Made by a program: the position numbers and the translations under genes. The notes under the pieces are model-generated. The model had not been told where the DNA came from and did not search any database. It saw nothing but the letters and a program-made list of their open reading frames with translations. Below are positions 26,401 to 35,262 of a stretch of DNA of 51,427 bases, in pieces. Source of the stretch: an uncultured Bacteroides sp. (lineage in GTDB: Bacteria; Bacteroidota; Bacteroidia; Bacteroidales; Bacteroidaceae); the NCBI GenBank assembly GCA_947646015.1, contig CANSEY010000030.1, forward strand, positions 1-51,427. Reading direction: 5' to 3'. The first letter of the stretch is position 1. Every line of letters starts with the position of its first letter.

Positions 26401-27984
26401 AGAGGCAGTCGTACGATAAGAAGTGAAATCGATCCCTCTTCCCACAGCAGCGACCGATGTAGTCAGTTCGTAGATCGAGTCTTTGGGCAGGAAATGATGA
26501 AGTTGCAAAGCGTCCACCTTCAGGTCAGCCCGATAAGCCTCAGTGCTTCCATTGTATGCAGCATCTAAATTCAGCATTCCCTCTCCTTCTTTCAACAGGA
26601 GTTGCGCCATATATTGAGGCCCTTTCATTCGGGCTTTCGCAACCAATGACATCTGATTGGGAATAACAAGTAAACTATCCGGCCTCGTTCCGCCCAGAGC
26701 GGTCAGGAAGTTAAGATTCTGTGTCTGCATCCTCAGGTCAATAATGGCGGACCTCTCCAGGCTATCGGTCAGATTCAATAACTCTCCACCGCCCGAAAGT
26801 GAAAAAGCTCCGGGCAACTCGGCACTGAACCGGGTTATCTGCATCTCTTTCAGGTTTCCTTCCGTACCGGCACGTATCACCAACGGACGGAAGGGATAGG
26901 CCTCTTTGAAGCTATCCGGCAATCCACCGGCCAGCAACAACACGTCTTGTTTCCCGATCATCGCATTAAAGCGAGCAGTCAGACGTCCGGTAGTAGGAAT
27001 ATTCACCAACTCCCAATAAGTCTGTGCAGTAAGATCCATTTCGGAATGTGGAGTCAGCAGTTTCAAACTCGGCACTTGGATAATGGTATCATTGGCAAAC
27101 ACACGTCCGGTAAGCGAAGTGACACTTAATCCGGAACGGTCGTTCATCGAAAACTCACGGATAACAGCATTCATATTGCGTCCGCGATAATACATCGAAT
27201 CGAGTCCGATACGAATATCGCGCAAAGCGATGTGTGAAGGATCGAAACCTTCCGCCGGCTCCGCGGTGCCCACATCATAATTGACCGAGGTACCCGATAC
27301 CAGAAAACTACGAAGCCCGTAATGCAAATTCTTCAAATCGGCTTCCGCATCATTCACTTGTGCTTCTTCCACATGAGCCGCCAAGCGCATACTGTCTGCC
27401 GGTAACTGCATGCTGAAAGAGACATTCTTCAATTTCAAATGACGCAGGTCTACTTTCCAGCGGACCTCACTTTGAGCAGTATCTTTAGGCGTAGCAGTGG
27501 TATCATTCAAAAGCAACTGTACATGAGTATCAGAGAGTTCGGCCCGGTTTATAATGGCTATTTCATTGGGTAGATCCACCCCATGGCTCTCCAGCCTAAA
27601 ACTACCCAGAACACCTTTCAGCCGCATACCGTCTATCAGGTTGGCAGAATTAACCGCTACCTGCTGAAGGCTGATGTCATCTACCTCAACCTTGCCACGG
27701 AAAAGCGGAAGTGCCTGCACATGTACATTGAGGCTTTCAAGTGAAAGCAATGTATCGGGAGCCTGGATGACTTCAACTCCCCGTACCAACAGATTTAAAG
27801 GAAACCGTAAATCGATGCGACGTACATTGATCTGCATGCCGGTTGCTTCGGAAGCATAAGCAGCAGCCTCCTTTCTCAGAAAATTCTGTACGGGAGGGAT
27901 ATAGAGTAATACCATCAGTATCACAAAGAGTATGAGGGGGGTAAGCAAAATCCAGCTTACCCATTTGATCCATTTTCGTTTCAT
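23440..27984 (-). CDS. tamB: TamB-family translocation/assembly protein (DUF490)
   Basis: The 1514-residue protein has one N-terminal membrane anchor (about 9-30) then a very long beta-rich periplasmic region, the AsmA/TamB architecture that forms a lipid-conducting groove to the outer membrane. The C-terminal 400 or so residues carry the TamB domain, with segments such as GNMNLLGNTDVTYVL, LSGRYTLTGGMMKYALPVI and YVEWTGNPMDP. It precedes the TamL-like gene by 27 nt. E. coli has the reverse order (tamA then tamB). Only a poor -7-like element (TTCCTTTG, 28015-28022) was seen upstream. Confidence 0.9.
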   Translation of the reverse strand: MKRKWIKWVSWILLTPLILFVILMVLLYIPPVQNFLRKEAAAYASEATGMQINVRRIDLRFPLNLLVRGVEVIQAPDTLLSLESLNVHVQALPLFRGKVEVDDISLQQVAVNSANLIDGMRLKGVLGSFRLESHGVDLPNEIAIINRAELSDTHVQLLLNDTTATPKDTAQSEVRWKVDLRHLKLKNVSFSMQLPADSMRLAAHVEEAQVNDAEADLKNLHYGLRSFLVSGTSVNYDVGTAEPAEGFDPSHIALRDIRIGLDSMYYRGRNMNAVIREFSMNDRSGLSVTSLTGRVFANDTIIQVPSLKLLTPHSEMDLTAQTYWELVNIPTTGRLTARFNAMIGKQDVLLLAGGLPDSFKEAYPFRPLVIRAGTEGNLKEMQITRFSAELPGAFSLSGGGELLNLTDSLERSAIIDLRMQTQNLNFLTALGGTRPDSLLVIPNQMSLVAKARMKGPQYMAQLLLKEGEGMLNLDAAYNGSTEAYRADLKVDALQLHHFLPKDSIYELTTSVAAVGRGIDFTSYRTTASLKASLQSLHYGRYQISGIEVTGDVKNALATARLVSDNRLLKMNANAEYHLAKPYMDGKLDMDVTQLDLYELGIAPKPLKYPLAFNFTAEARRDRIFTHLTAGDMKLNLSARSSLDKLIKQSAHFADVLVKQIDKKELDHGELREALPTAIFSMSAGKENPLAYYLATKDIAFHDVGVKFGTAPDWGINGKASIHALKMDTLQLDTIYFTVKQDTTRMSLHGGVINGPKNPQIVFKSSFAGEIRNDDAELTLRYENAKGETGVLFGVNVRPLVEGNGKGDGLAFTLIPENPIIAFRKFHFVDHHNWIYLHKNMRLYANVDMADDEDMGFRIKSNRSDTVSLQNIDVELQRIRLSEISEVLPYLPDLSGLFSAEANYVQTATSLQVSAEANIDELTYERQRIGDVALGVTWLPGERGKHYISTYLTHEGEEILMADGSLHPSVTGKDSIEVNAIMEHFPLKIANAFVPDQVVTLSGDMDGGLHITGDTDRPLVNGDLVLDSVSVFARQAGARFTFDNRPVQIKNSRLTFDKFAIFTTGKNPFTIDGTVDFRNLTDPRVNLSMLAENYMLLNAPRTKESLVYGKVFVDFNATVRGPVNALVMRGNMNLLGNTDVTYVLMDSPLTVQDRLGDLVTFTSFSDTTTVQKEEAPVVSLGGLDMIMTVQIDPGVRLKADLSADRSSRVELQGGGNLSMQYTPQGDLSLSGRYTLTGGMMKYALPVIPLKEFNINNGSYVEWTGNPMDPMLNLKATERLRASVGSENGQSRMVNFDVSIVVKNRLDNLSLAFEIDAPDDAEVQNQLASMSADERGKQAIAMLATGLYLANSGSSGGGGLNMGSALNSILSSQINALAGNLKNASFSMGVEDHDAADAGGKRTDYSFRYSQRFFNDRFQIVLGGKVSTGAQATNDVESFIDNISLEYRLDTSGTRYIRLFHNKNYESVLEGEITETGIGLVLRKRIDRLGELFIFRKKKKTLPDTQKAPSDGEAHQ

Positions 27985-28097
27985 GAAGCTTGTCTCTCAA
28001 TGTAAAAAGTGATACAAAGGAAACAAAATTTTCCGGAAAAAGATTAAAGTGACGACGATTTTGTATACGAATAGACACTTACGGCAATCACCGATTG

Positions 28098-30398
28098 TCA
28101 ATCTCCCGCTACATATCGTCTTGCCTCAGTCATTACGATATCTACCTGTCGAAGAGCTTCATTCGCCTTTTGTATCATTTCGTCCGATACGGCTTCGCCA
28201 CGACGCTGCTCCAGCCATAATAGCAGAGGAAGTGCCTCGGAAGCCCCAAGCAACGTAAACAGAGGCAATAATTTGTGAGCCATGCCGGCTATCCCATCCA
28301 CATCAGTGGCTCGGATAGCGCTTTCCATCCGGTTCCGGTTCTTCTCCGTTTCTTCAATAAAGGTTTGAATGATGGTAGAGGCAGCTTCCGGATCATCTTC
28401 GGAAAAAGCAGTCAGCGCCCGAAAGTTAAGGGAGTCCGGTGTCAATTCAGCTGACGAACCGGTCATTTCTTCACCACTGATAATCGTCAAGAGTTCCTTT
28501 ACCGTAAAAGGCTTATGCAAACATCCTGCAAAGCCGTGTTCCTGAAAGTCCTGTTCATTCATCTCACTCCGGGCGGTAACAGCAATTACCGGAATAGTAC
28601 GCGCCTGAGGTATATTGGATGCACGCAATAGTTTCAGTAAATCGAAACCATTGATGGCAGGCATTTGAACGTCAGTCAGCAACACGTCGAATGTAGCCGT
28701 ACGAAGTTGCTCAATCAACTCATCCGGCTGTTGGCAGCAAACAGCCTGAATGCCTTGTTGTTCAAGCATAGCGGCAGTCAGAGCCAATTGAATCCGGTCG
28801 TCATCAATCAATAAAACACGGTTTAATTTTGGAGATGCCATTACCCCGTCCTCACCGGCTTGATCTGTCGTTGAAACCGAAGACACATTTCCTTCCCGCT
28901 TCTCTCCTGTCACAGGCCCCACAGGATAGAGCGGCAGAATGACAATAAAACGACTCCCTTCACCCAAGGTACTTTGAACACTAATCGATCCTTCGAGCAA
29001 GGTCACAAGTTTGTGTACAATGGAAAGCCCCAGTCCAAAGCCTTCCTCACCTTGCGCTCCCGGCAACCGGGTAAATTCCTGAAATATCTTTTCACGGTCA
29101 CCAGGTGCCATACCTTTACCTGTGTCCACCACCTCGATGCGGACACTGGACGAATGATAGGTAATATTCAATGCAATGCTACCCTTAGCTGTGAATTTCA
29201 CAGCATTGGAAAGCAGATTATTTACAATTTGCCGGATACGGAGCGGATCACTGATAAAGCGTCCGTCCAGTTCGGCGTCTATACTGCAACTTAAAGTCAG
29301 ATGTTTGGCATCGGTCAGTGGTTTGAAGCTAATACGTATCTCTTCAAACAGTTGTGCCGGATTAAAAGTAACCCGGTTGACTTCTGCCTTATTCAGATCC
29401 AACCGGTGGAAGTCGAGCAAGTCACTTACCAGTTTAAGCAGATGTTGCGAGGAACTTTTCATATTGTCCAGATAGAAACGCTGTCTTTCATCCGTAGTCA
29501 ACCCGGTCAATAAATCCGTATATCCGATGATAGACCCCAAAGGAGCTTTAAAATCATGAGTGATGGCAAGCATTAACTTTTCACGAGCCTCCAACAACGC
29601 CTCCGCACGCTTATTGGCCTCCTCCAATTCCTTCCGGTAACGATTGCTCCGGGTGATATCCCGCCAAATCATAATCAGGAAGCAGGCGGACAGCAACACG
29701 GCGGCAATGGCAATCCCGCCAATCGTACGAGTTGAACGGTTCCGAAGTTCTTGCTGTTCGGATGCGTTGTCCATAGCACGTTGGGTGACTACTTGCTCAT
29801 AGGTCGTAATCATGCTGTCAATACGAGTGGTTAATTCCTTATTCATCCGGCGAAGACGGGCATTGTAGTTGGGCCGTACCACAGGCCTGGACTTCCGTTT
29901 GGTCACCGTTCGTATGCGCTGATGTAGTGAATCAATCGGATTGTAAGGTTCAAGAATGGTGTCGGTCGCAAATTCCACAGCTGTATTTACCAGCACAGCC
30001 GTATCTTCTTTCGAAGGAGCGAACACCTCGCCCAACCTCCTGAAAAAACCCTTTTTCTTTCGTTTCGTAATCACAGAGTCACGCTTGGTGATGATACGAT
30101 GTTGCACACGCTGTTGAGTGATCACTGTATCTTGTTCGGCAATGATGGAATCCAATTCAACCGGAGTAATCATACTCTCGTTCGCTTCATTAATGATCTG
30201 AAGCATCCGGATGGTATTTTCATCTTTCTCTTTCAGTAAAAGCAGCAAACTATCCGTCTGCAAACTCTGTACATCGTCCGTATCAGACAGTTTCTCCATC
30301 TCCCTGTGTACAAACAACAGGGAGAGCAGCAGCACAACCAGCAACAAAGTATACCCCGCCGCGATCTTTACTTTTGTGAAACGGGAAGGAATAGCCAT
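28098..30398 (-). CDS. Hybrid sensor histidine kinase (HK-REC-Hpt)
   Basis: The 766-residue membrane kinase has a helix at 11-30, an extracytoplasmic stretch of about 190 residues with basic and coiled segments, and a second helix at about 226-245. HisKA follows with His281 (ITHDFKAPLGS), then HATPase (NNLLSNAVKF, DTGKGM, GFGLGLSIVHKL). A receiver domain has Asp576 (LLTDVQMP) and Lys629, and an Hpt domain has His708 (GMAHKLLPLF). The layout implies a phosphorelay out of Hpt to a separate response regulator. The divergent sigma-54 regulator at 33909 is the nearest candidate (inference). It is last in an operon after the MATE gene (3-nt gap). The signal is unknown. Confidence 0.92.
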   Translation of the reverse strand: MAIPSRFTKVKIAAGYTLLLVVLLLSLLFVHREMEKLSDTDDVQSLQTDSLLLLLKEKDENTIRMLQIINEANESMITPVELDSIIAEQDTVITQQRVQHRIITKRDSVITKRKKKGFFRRLGEVFAPSKEDTAVLVNTAVEFATDTILEPYNPIDSLHQRIRTVTKRKSRPVVRPNYNARLRRMNKELTTRIDSMITTYEQVVTQRAMDNASEQQELRNRSTRTIGGIAIAAVLLSACFLIMIWRDITRSNRYRKELEEANKRAEALLEAREKLMLAITHDFKAPLGSIIGYTDLLTGLTTDERQRFYLDNMKSSSQHLLKLVSDLLDFHRLDLNKAEVNRVTFNPAQLFEEIRISFKPLTDAKHLTLSCSIDAELDGRFISDPLRIRQIVNNLLSNAVKFTAKGSIALNITYHSSSVRIEVVDTGKGMAPGDREKIFQEFTRLPGAQGEEGFGLGLSIVHKLVTLLEGSISVQSTLGEGSRFIVILPLYPVGPVTGEKREGNVSSVSTTDQAGEDGVMASPKLNRVLLIDDDRIQLALTAAMLEQQGIQAVCCQQPDELIEQLRTATFDVLLTDVQMPAINGFDLLKLLRASNIPQARTIPVIAVTARSEMNEQDFQEHGFAGCLHKPFTVKELLTIISGEEMTGSSAELTPDSLNFRALTAFSEDDPEAASTIIQTFIEETEKNRNRMESAIRATDVDGIAGMAHKLLPLFTLLGASEALPLLLWLEQRRGEAVSDEMIQKANEALRQVDIVMTEARRYVAGD

Positions 30399-30401
30399 AA
30401 C

Positions 30402-31727
30402 TTATCTTGTTTTATATCTGAAACGTAACCATAACATAATGGCTGCACTACTCAGTCCGAAAGGAAAAGCCATCCAGACCCCGAGTAATCCCCAGCCCAT
30501 AACAAATCCAAAGAAATATCCGGCCGGGAGAGAAATGATAAAATAGGCGATAAAAGCAATCAGCATCATAGGCTTTACATCCGAAATACCACGCAGGGCA
30601 TTAGCGAAATTGATTTGCATCCCATCGCCGAACTGATAAGCCAGAAAAGGCACCATCAGAACAACTACCATCGCAGAGACTTCGGTATTGTCGGTAAACC
30701 ATCCTCCTACCTGATAGCGGAACAAGAAGACAATAGACAGCAGAACAACTCCCATAGCCAATATGATATGTGCCCCGGCATACGCAGTACGACGTACATT
30801 AACAATATCGTTTTGACCCTTGAAATTGCTGACACGCACAGCTACTGCCGCCCCCATCCCATAAAACATCATAAACGTGAACTGTGAGATAGTAAGCATT
30901 ACCTGATGTGAGGCAAGGGCGATAGTCCCCAACCATCCTACCATCACTGTGCTCAAGCTAAATGAAGCGGTTTCCATCCCCATTTGAAAAGCTACAGGCC
31001 ATCCTAAGGCATTCAGCTGACGGAACAATGTACGCGACCATCCCAAGCGAATAAATCCCAGTTTATAACGTAAGAAACGGCGGCTGCTAAAAAACACGAA
31101 TGCAAATACCAGCACCATGACAATACGTGAGAACAACGTGCTGATTCCGGCACCCAATAATCCAAGTTCGGGAAATCCAAGTTTACCGTTAATCAAGATA
31201 TAGTTCCCCACGATATTCAGTACATTTCCACCCAAAAGTATCCACATAGCTGTCTTAGTATCGGTTATTCCATCGGTAAACTGTTTGAATCCGTTAAATA
31301 GCAACACAAAGACCAGCGAGGCAAGTAGTATCAGATAATAGGGCTTGATCAAGGGTAATAACTCTTCCGGTTGCCCCAATCTTTCAACATTCAGATAGAG
31401 AATGCCCATAATTACGGTTAATAAAATACCGACCAAAAGATTGGCAAGCAAACTGCAACGTAATGCCTGCCCGGCAGACGCAAATCTACGAGTCCCATAA
31501 AAGCCCCCTACAATAGGAGTCAATCCATATGAAAATCCGGTACTGAAAATAATGGCAAGCGTAAACATGTTATTGACAAAGGAGGCTGCTCCCAGTTCGT
31601 TGGTGCTGTGATGACCAATCATTAAGGTATCGGCAAAGCCAAGCACAATAACCCCCACTTGCCCGATAACAATGGGAAGGCCGAGAAGAAACAATGCTTT
31701 ATAATGATTCTTATATATAAGTCTCAT
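30402..31727 (-). CDS. MATE-family efflux transporter
   Basis: The 441-residue inner-membrane protein has about 12 transmembrane helices and MATE-type sequence from the start (GLPIVIGQVGVIVLGFADTLMIG). MATE proteins export cationic drugs and metabolites using Na+ or H+ gradients. The substrate is not predictable. It overlaps the M16 peptidase gene by 17 nt and precedes the hybrid kinase by 3 nt, so transport and sensing genes share a transcript. Confidence 0.93.
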   Translation of the reverse strand: MRLIYKNHYKALFLLGLPIVIGQVGVIVLGFADTLMIGHHSTNELGAASFVNNMFTLAIIFSTGFSYGLTPIVGGFYGTRRFASAGQALRCSLLANLLVGILLTVIMGILYLNVERLGQPEELLPLIKPYYLILLASLVFVLLFNGFKQFTDGITDTKTAMWILLGGNVLNIVGNYILINGKLGFPELGLLGAGISTLFSRIVMVLVFAFVFFSSRRFLRYKLGFIRLGWSRTLFRQLNALGWPVAFQMGMETASFSLSTVMVGWLGTIALASHQVMLTISQFTFMMFYGMGAAVAVRVSNFKGQNDIVNVRRTAYAGAHIILAMGVVLLSIVFLFRYQVGGWFTDNTEVSAMVVVLMVPFLAYQFGDGMQINFANALRGISDVKPMMLIAFIAYFIISLPAGYFFGFVMGWGLLGVWMAFPFGLSSAAIMLWLRFRYKTR

Positions 31728-32973
31728 CCTTCTCTCCTCTACTACTCTTATAATAAAGTACTACTCCATTTTCTTCTCGGAATGCAGTTTGTGCCACCGC
31801 GTTCAAACGGTCGGCAGTCACGGCACGATAGCGTTCAACCTCCTTTTCCATATCTTCAGCCCGCCCGTTCAATTCGAACCAGGCAAGATTGGTGGCAACA
31901 TTCAGATAATTGATATTTCCGAATATCTGGGTAGATTCAAACTTATTCTTTACCTTCTCGAGTTCCTGTTCTTGGATCAAAGCAGATTGCAGTTCATTCA
32001 ACTCTTCACGCACCGCAGCCTCAGCTTCTTCCAACGACACACCGGCTGCCGGTTTCCCACTGATATGGAACAAGCCGGCATCAAGTGTTCCCGATATATA
32101 AGCATCGATACTCGAGAACAATTGCTTTTCTTGCACAAGATGCTGGTTCAAACGGCTGGAACGTCCGTTACTTAAGATATCCGACAAGATATCAAAAGCA
32201 TAATAATCGCTATCCGCGCGGTCACACATATGGTACGCCATAAAAAGCGAATCAAGCGGTACATTTCTCTCCACTACCAAACGGCGTTCTTCCGTTTGTA
32301 CCGGCTCCGGAGGCAATTGCCTCAAAGGAACTTCCCTGCGGGGGATAGGACCGAACCACTTTTCTGTGAGATGTAAAGCCTCTTCAAACGAAATATTGCC
32401 GGTAACAGCCAGAACAGCATTATTAGGTGCATAAAAACGAAAAAAGAAATCTTTGACCTCTTCCAATGTAGCATTGGCTATGTGAGACAGCTCCTTACCG
32501 ATGGTAGGCCATTGATAAGGATGAACCCGATAAGCCAGCGGACGCAACAAATGCCCAACATCACCATAGGGCTGATTAAGGCAACGCTGCTTAAACTCTT
32601 CCATTACCACTCCCCGCTGAACCTCCAGACTGCGTTCACTGAAATCGAGGCTCAACATTCTATCAGATTCAAGCCAAAATCCGGTTTCCACATTCTGTCT
32701 GGGTACAGTGAGGTAATAATTGGTAATGTCATTATTGGTCCAGGCATTATTTTCCCCTCCTGCCAATTGTAGCGGAGCATCATAATCGGGTATATTCACA
32801 GAACCGCCAAACATCAGGTGCTCAAAAAGATGGGCAAACCCGGTATGCTCCGGGTTTTCATCTCTGGCTCCCACATTATAGAGAATATTGAGCGCAACCA
32901 TCTGCGTACTGGTGTCCTGCGCATGAACCAATCTCAAACCATTATCCAGAATATGCCTGTTGATTTGCAGCAT
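31711..32973 (-). CDS. M16-family zinc peptidase
   Basis: The 420-residue pitrilysin-family protein keeps the inverted zinc motif HLFEH (His48, Glu51, His52) in GFAHLFEHLMFGG, and the downstream Glu in VVMEEFKQR (about 125-126) as third ligand. It is therefore the catalytic half. M16 enzymes act as two-half chambers, often with an inactive partner, and no partner gene is next to it. No signal peptide is evident, so it may be cytoplasmic. It sits 2 nt after the cyclophilin gene and overlaps the MATE gene. Confidence 0.92.
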   Translation of the reverse strand: MLQINRHILDNGLRLVHAQDTSTQMVALNILYNVGARDENPEHTGFAHLFEHLMFGGSVNIPDYDAPLQLAGGENNAWTNNDITNYYLTVPRQNVETGFWLESDRMLSLDFSERSLEVQRGVVMEEFKQRCLNQPYGDVGHLLRPLAYRVHPYQWPTIGKELSHIANATLEEVKDFFFRFYAPNNAVLAVTGNISFEEALHLTEKWFGPIPRREVPLRQLPPEPVQTEERRLVVERNVPLDSLFMAYHMCDRADSDYYAFDILSDILSNGRSSRLNQHLVQEKQLFSSIDAYISGTLDAGLFHISGKPAAGVSLEEAEAAVREELNELQSALIQEQELEKVKNKFESTQIFGNINYLNVATNLAWFELNGRAEDMEKEVERYRAVTADRLNAVAQTAFREENGVVLYYKSSRGEKDETYI

Positions 32974-32975
32974 AT

Positions 32976-33815
32976 TTATTCAATAACAGAAACATTAATA
33001 ATCTTCACATCCTCTTCCGGGCGATCGCTACGGTCTGTTTTTACCTGCTGGATTTTGTCAACAATATCCATGCCCTCGACAACTTCGCCAAAAACAGTAT
33101 ATTCACCATCCAGATGCGGAGTACCTCCGACGGTTGTATAAGCTTTTATTTGCTCAGGAGTAAAGTGGAAATCGGGTTGTTTGGCAGCTTCCGCTTCAGC
33201 CTGTATAAACAGAGTATCTTGTAAAGCATAAAGTCCGTCCTGATCATTGGCCTTACGCATTTTATAGATTTCTTTCATGTGTTTTTGCGCCAAAGCATTA
33301 AAAGCCTCAGTTACCTTATTCTGATTCTTCTGTTGTTCCATATTCAGAAGTGTCGAATCATTGAACACCTTTCCGGTAACAATATAGAATTGACAACCGG
33401 ATGATTCTTTCTTGGGATTCACTTCATCTCCCTGTCGGGCAGCAGACAAAGCGCCTTTCTTATGAAAATACTTCGGATATACAAATTCAGCTGGAACTGT
33501 ATAACCTACATCACCGGAACCCAACATCTTACCTTTCGGAGCATTTTTCGATTCCGGATCACCCGCTTGCACCATAAAGTCTTTTATGACACGATGAAAC
33601 AACGTTCCATTATATGTTCCGTCTTTAGCCAGTTTAATGAAATTATCTCTATGTTTCGGAGTCTCATTATACAACTTTACTTTGATATCCCCCATAGAGG
33701 TCTCAATCTTCAATACAGTTTCTTTTTCCATGTTTCCATCTTTCTTTTGTCCCGACTTACAAGCTACTGCGCTGCAAGCCAGTATAATTAATAATATCCA
33801 AAAATTCTGTTTCAT
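32976..33815 (-). CDS. Cyclophilin-type peptidyl-prolyl isomerase, lipoprotein
   Basis: The 279-residue protein has a lipoprotein signal (lipobox AVAC at about residue 19) and a cyclophilin domain with LFHRVIKDFMVQAGDP, GCQFYIVTG and TVFGEVVEGMD. An insertion of about 70 residues with charged helices lies between the QFYIVTG and VFGEV blocks, longer than in E. coli PpiA/PpiB. It probably catalyses proline isomerisation in the envelope. It heads the operon that continues with the M16 peptidase, MATE transporter and hybrid kinase, and is divergent from the sigma-54 regulator. Confidence 0.93.
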   Translation of the reverse strand: MKQNFWILLIILACSAVACKSGQKKDGNMEKETVLKIETSMGDIKVKLYNETPKHRDNFIKLAKDGTYNGTLFHRVIKDFMVQAGDPESKNAPKGKMLGSGDVGYTVPAEFVYPKYFHKKGALSAARQGDEVNPKKESSGCQFYIVTGKVFNDSTLLNMEQQKNQNKVTEAFNALAQKHMKEIYKMRKANDQDGLYALQDTLFIQAEAEAAKQPDFHFTPEQIKAYTTVGGTPHLDGEYTVFGEVVEGMDIVDKIQQVKTDRSDRPEEDVKIINVSVIE

Positions 33816-33840
33816 AACGCTTTTATTTAATTTAAGTCTG

Positions 33841-33848
33841 CAAATATA
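33841..33848 (-). promoter_or_regulatory. -7 element for the cyclophilin operon
   Basis: TATATTTG on the minus strand matches TAnnTTTG, 25 nt before the ATG. It lies only 21 bp from the oppositely oriented -7 of the response-regulator gene. Confidence 0.6.
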
Positions 33849-33869
33849 CGACTTTACCTCAAAACCTCT

Positions 33870-33877
33870 TACCTTTG
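33870..33877 (+). promoter_or_regulatory. -7 element for the sigma-54 regulator gene
   Basis: TACCTTTG matches TAnnTTTG, 31 nt before the ATG at 33909. No clear -33 TTTG. The two divergent promoters would occupy overlapping DNA. Confidence 0.6.
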
Positions 33878-33908
33878 TAGCTCACAAAAAGAGGCAAAAG
33901 CTAACATC

Positions 33909-35252
33909 ATGAGATCCATACTGATAGTTGAAGATGATATTACGTTCGGGATGATGCTAAAAACCTGGTTAGGCAAAAAAGGGTTTAATGTATCATCAGT
34001 GAGTAACATTGCACGTGCGCAAAAGCACATCGATGCACAACCGGTAGACCTGATTCTTTCCGACTTGCGACTTCCCGACCACGATGGTATTCACCTGTTG
34101 AAATGGATGGGTGAGAAAGAGCTCCATATCCCATTGATTATCATGACAGGATATGCAGATATCCAATCAGCCGTACAAGCAATGAAACTGGGTGCACAAG
34201 ACTATATTGCCAAACCCGTTAATCCCGAAGAGCTGCTTAAGAAAATGAGCGAAGCACTTCAAAAGAAAGAAGCTCCTCTTCCCAAAACTCCCCTCACGGA
34301 GAAAAGCCCTAAAACCAAACAAGAATCTCATTCCTATCTGGAAGGAGAAAGTGATGCTGCCAAACAACTCTATAACTATGTCAGCCTGGTAGCTCCCACC
34401 AACATGTCAGTCCTGATCAACGGTGCCAGTGGAACCGGAAAAGAGTATGTAGCCCATCGTATTCACCAATTAAGCAAACGTAGCGACAAACCGTTTATTG
34501 CCATCGACTGTGGCTCCATCCCCAAAGAGTTGGCCGCTTCTGAGTTCTTCGGTCACATCAAAGGCTCCTTCACCGGTGCTCTCTCTGATAAAACCGGTGC
34601 TTTTGTAGCAGCGAACGGGGGTACCATCTTTCTTGATGAAATCGGTAACCTGAGTTACGAAATACAAATTCAACTTCTTCGTGCACTACAGGAACGTAAA
34701 ATACGCCCTGTTGGTTCAAACTCAGAAATTACTGTCGATATCCGTCTGGTGTCTGCAACCAACGAGAACCTGGAACAAGCCATCGAAAAAGGTACATTCC
34801 GCGAAGACCTCTACCACCGAATCAATGAATTTACTTTGCGCATGCCTACTCTGAAAGAACGTGGCGGAGACATCCTTCTTTTTGCCAACTTCTTCCTCGA
34901 CCAGGCTAATAAAGAGCTTGACAAGCAACTGATCGGCTTCGATGCCAATGCTTCAAAGGCATTACTCGAATATCACTGGCCCGGCAACCTAAGGCAGATG
35001 AAGAATATCATCAAACGCGCCACATTGCTTGCTCAAGGCAGTTTCATAGGCCTTGCAGAACTGGGTAGTGAAATTCTGGAAACACAACTATCAACTCCCA
35101 AAATGACATTACGGGATGAAGATGCCGAAAAGGAACATATACTGGAAGCACTCCGACAAACAGGAAACAACAAAAGCCGTGCTGCACAATTACTCGATAT
35201 TGACCGCAAAACATTATACAATAAACTGAAACTATACGGAATCGACCTCTAA
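33909..35252 (+). CDS. Sigma-54-dependent response regulator (NtrC family)
   Basis: The 447-residue transcription activator has a receiver domain (Asp52 in LILSDLRLPD, Lys102 in AKPV), a AAA+ sigma-54 interaction domain (Walker A GASGTGKE about 172-179, the sigma-54 contact loop GSFTGA 219-224, Walker B GTIFLDEIG) and a C-terminal Fis-type helix-turn-helix (about 407-447, NNKSRAAQLLDIDRKTLYNKL). It should bind DNA upstream of sigma-54 promoters and drive open-complex formation when phosphorylated. No kinase is adjacent in the same direction. The hybrid kinase in the divergent operon is a possible partner. A palindrome and a -24/-12-like element lie just downstream. Confidence 0.95.
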   Translation: MRSILIVEDDITFGMMLKTWLGKKGFNVSSVSNIARAQKHIDAQPVDLILSDLRLPDHDGIHLLKWMGEKELHIPLIIMTGYADIQSAVQAMKLGAQDYIAKPVNPEELLKKMSEALQKKEAPLPKTPLTEKSPKTKQESHSYLEGESDAAKQLYNYVSLVAPTNMSVLINGASGTGKEYVAHRIHQLSKRSDKPFIAIDCGSIPKELAASEFFGHIKGSFTGALSDKTGAFVAANGGTIFLDEIGNLSYEIQIQLLRALQERKIRPVGSNSEITVDIRLVSATNENLEQAIEKGTFREDLYHRINEFTLRMPTLKERGGDILLFANFFLDQANKELDKQLIGFDANASKALLEYHWPGNLRQMKNIIKRATLLAQGSFIGLAELGSEILETQLSTPKMTLRDEDAEKEHILEALRQTGNNKSRAAQLLDIDRKTLYNKLKLYGIDL

Positions 35253-35262
35253 AGAACACCAA

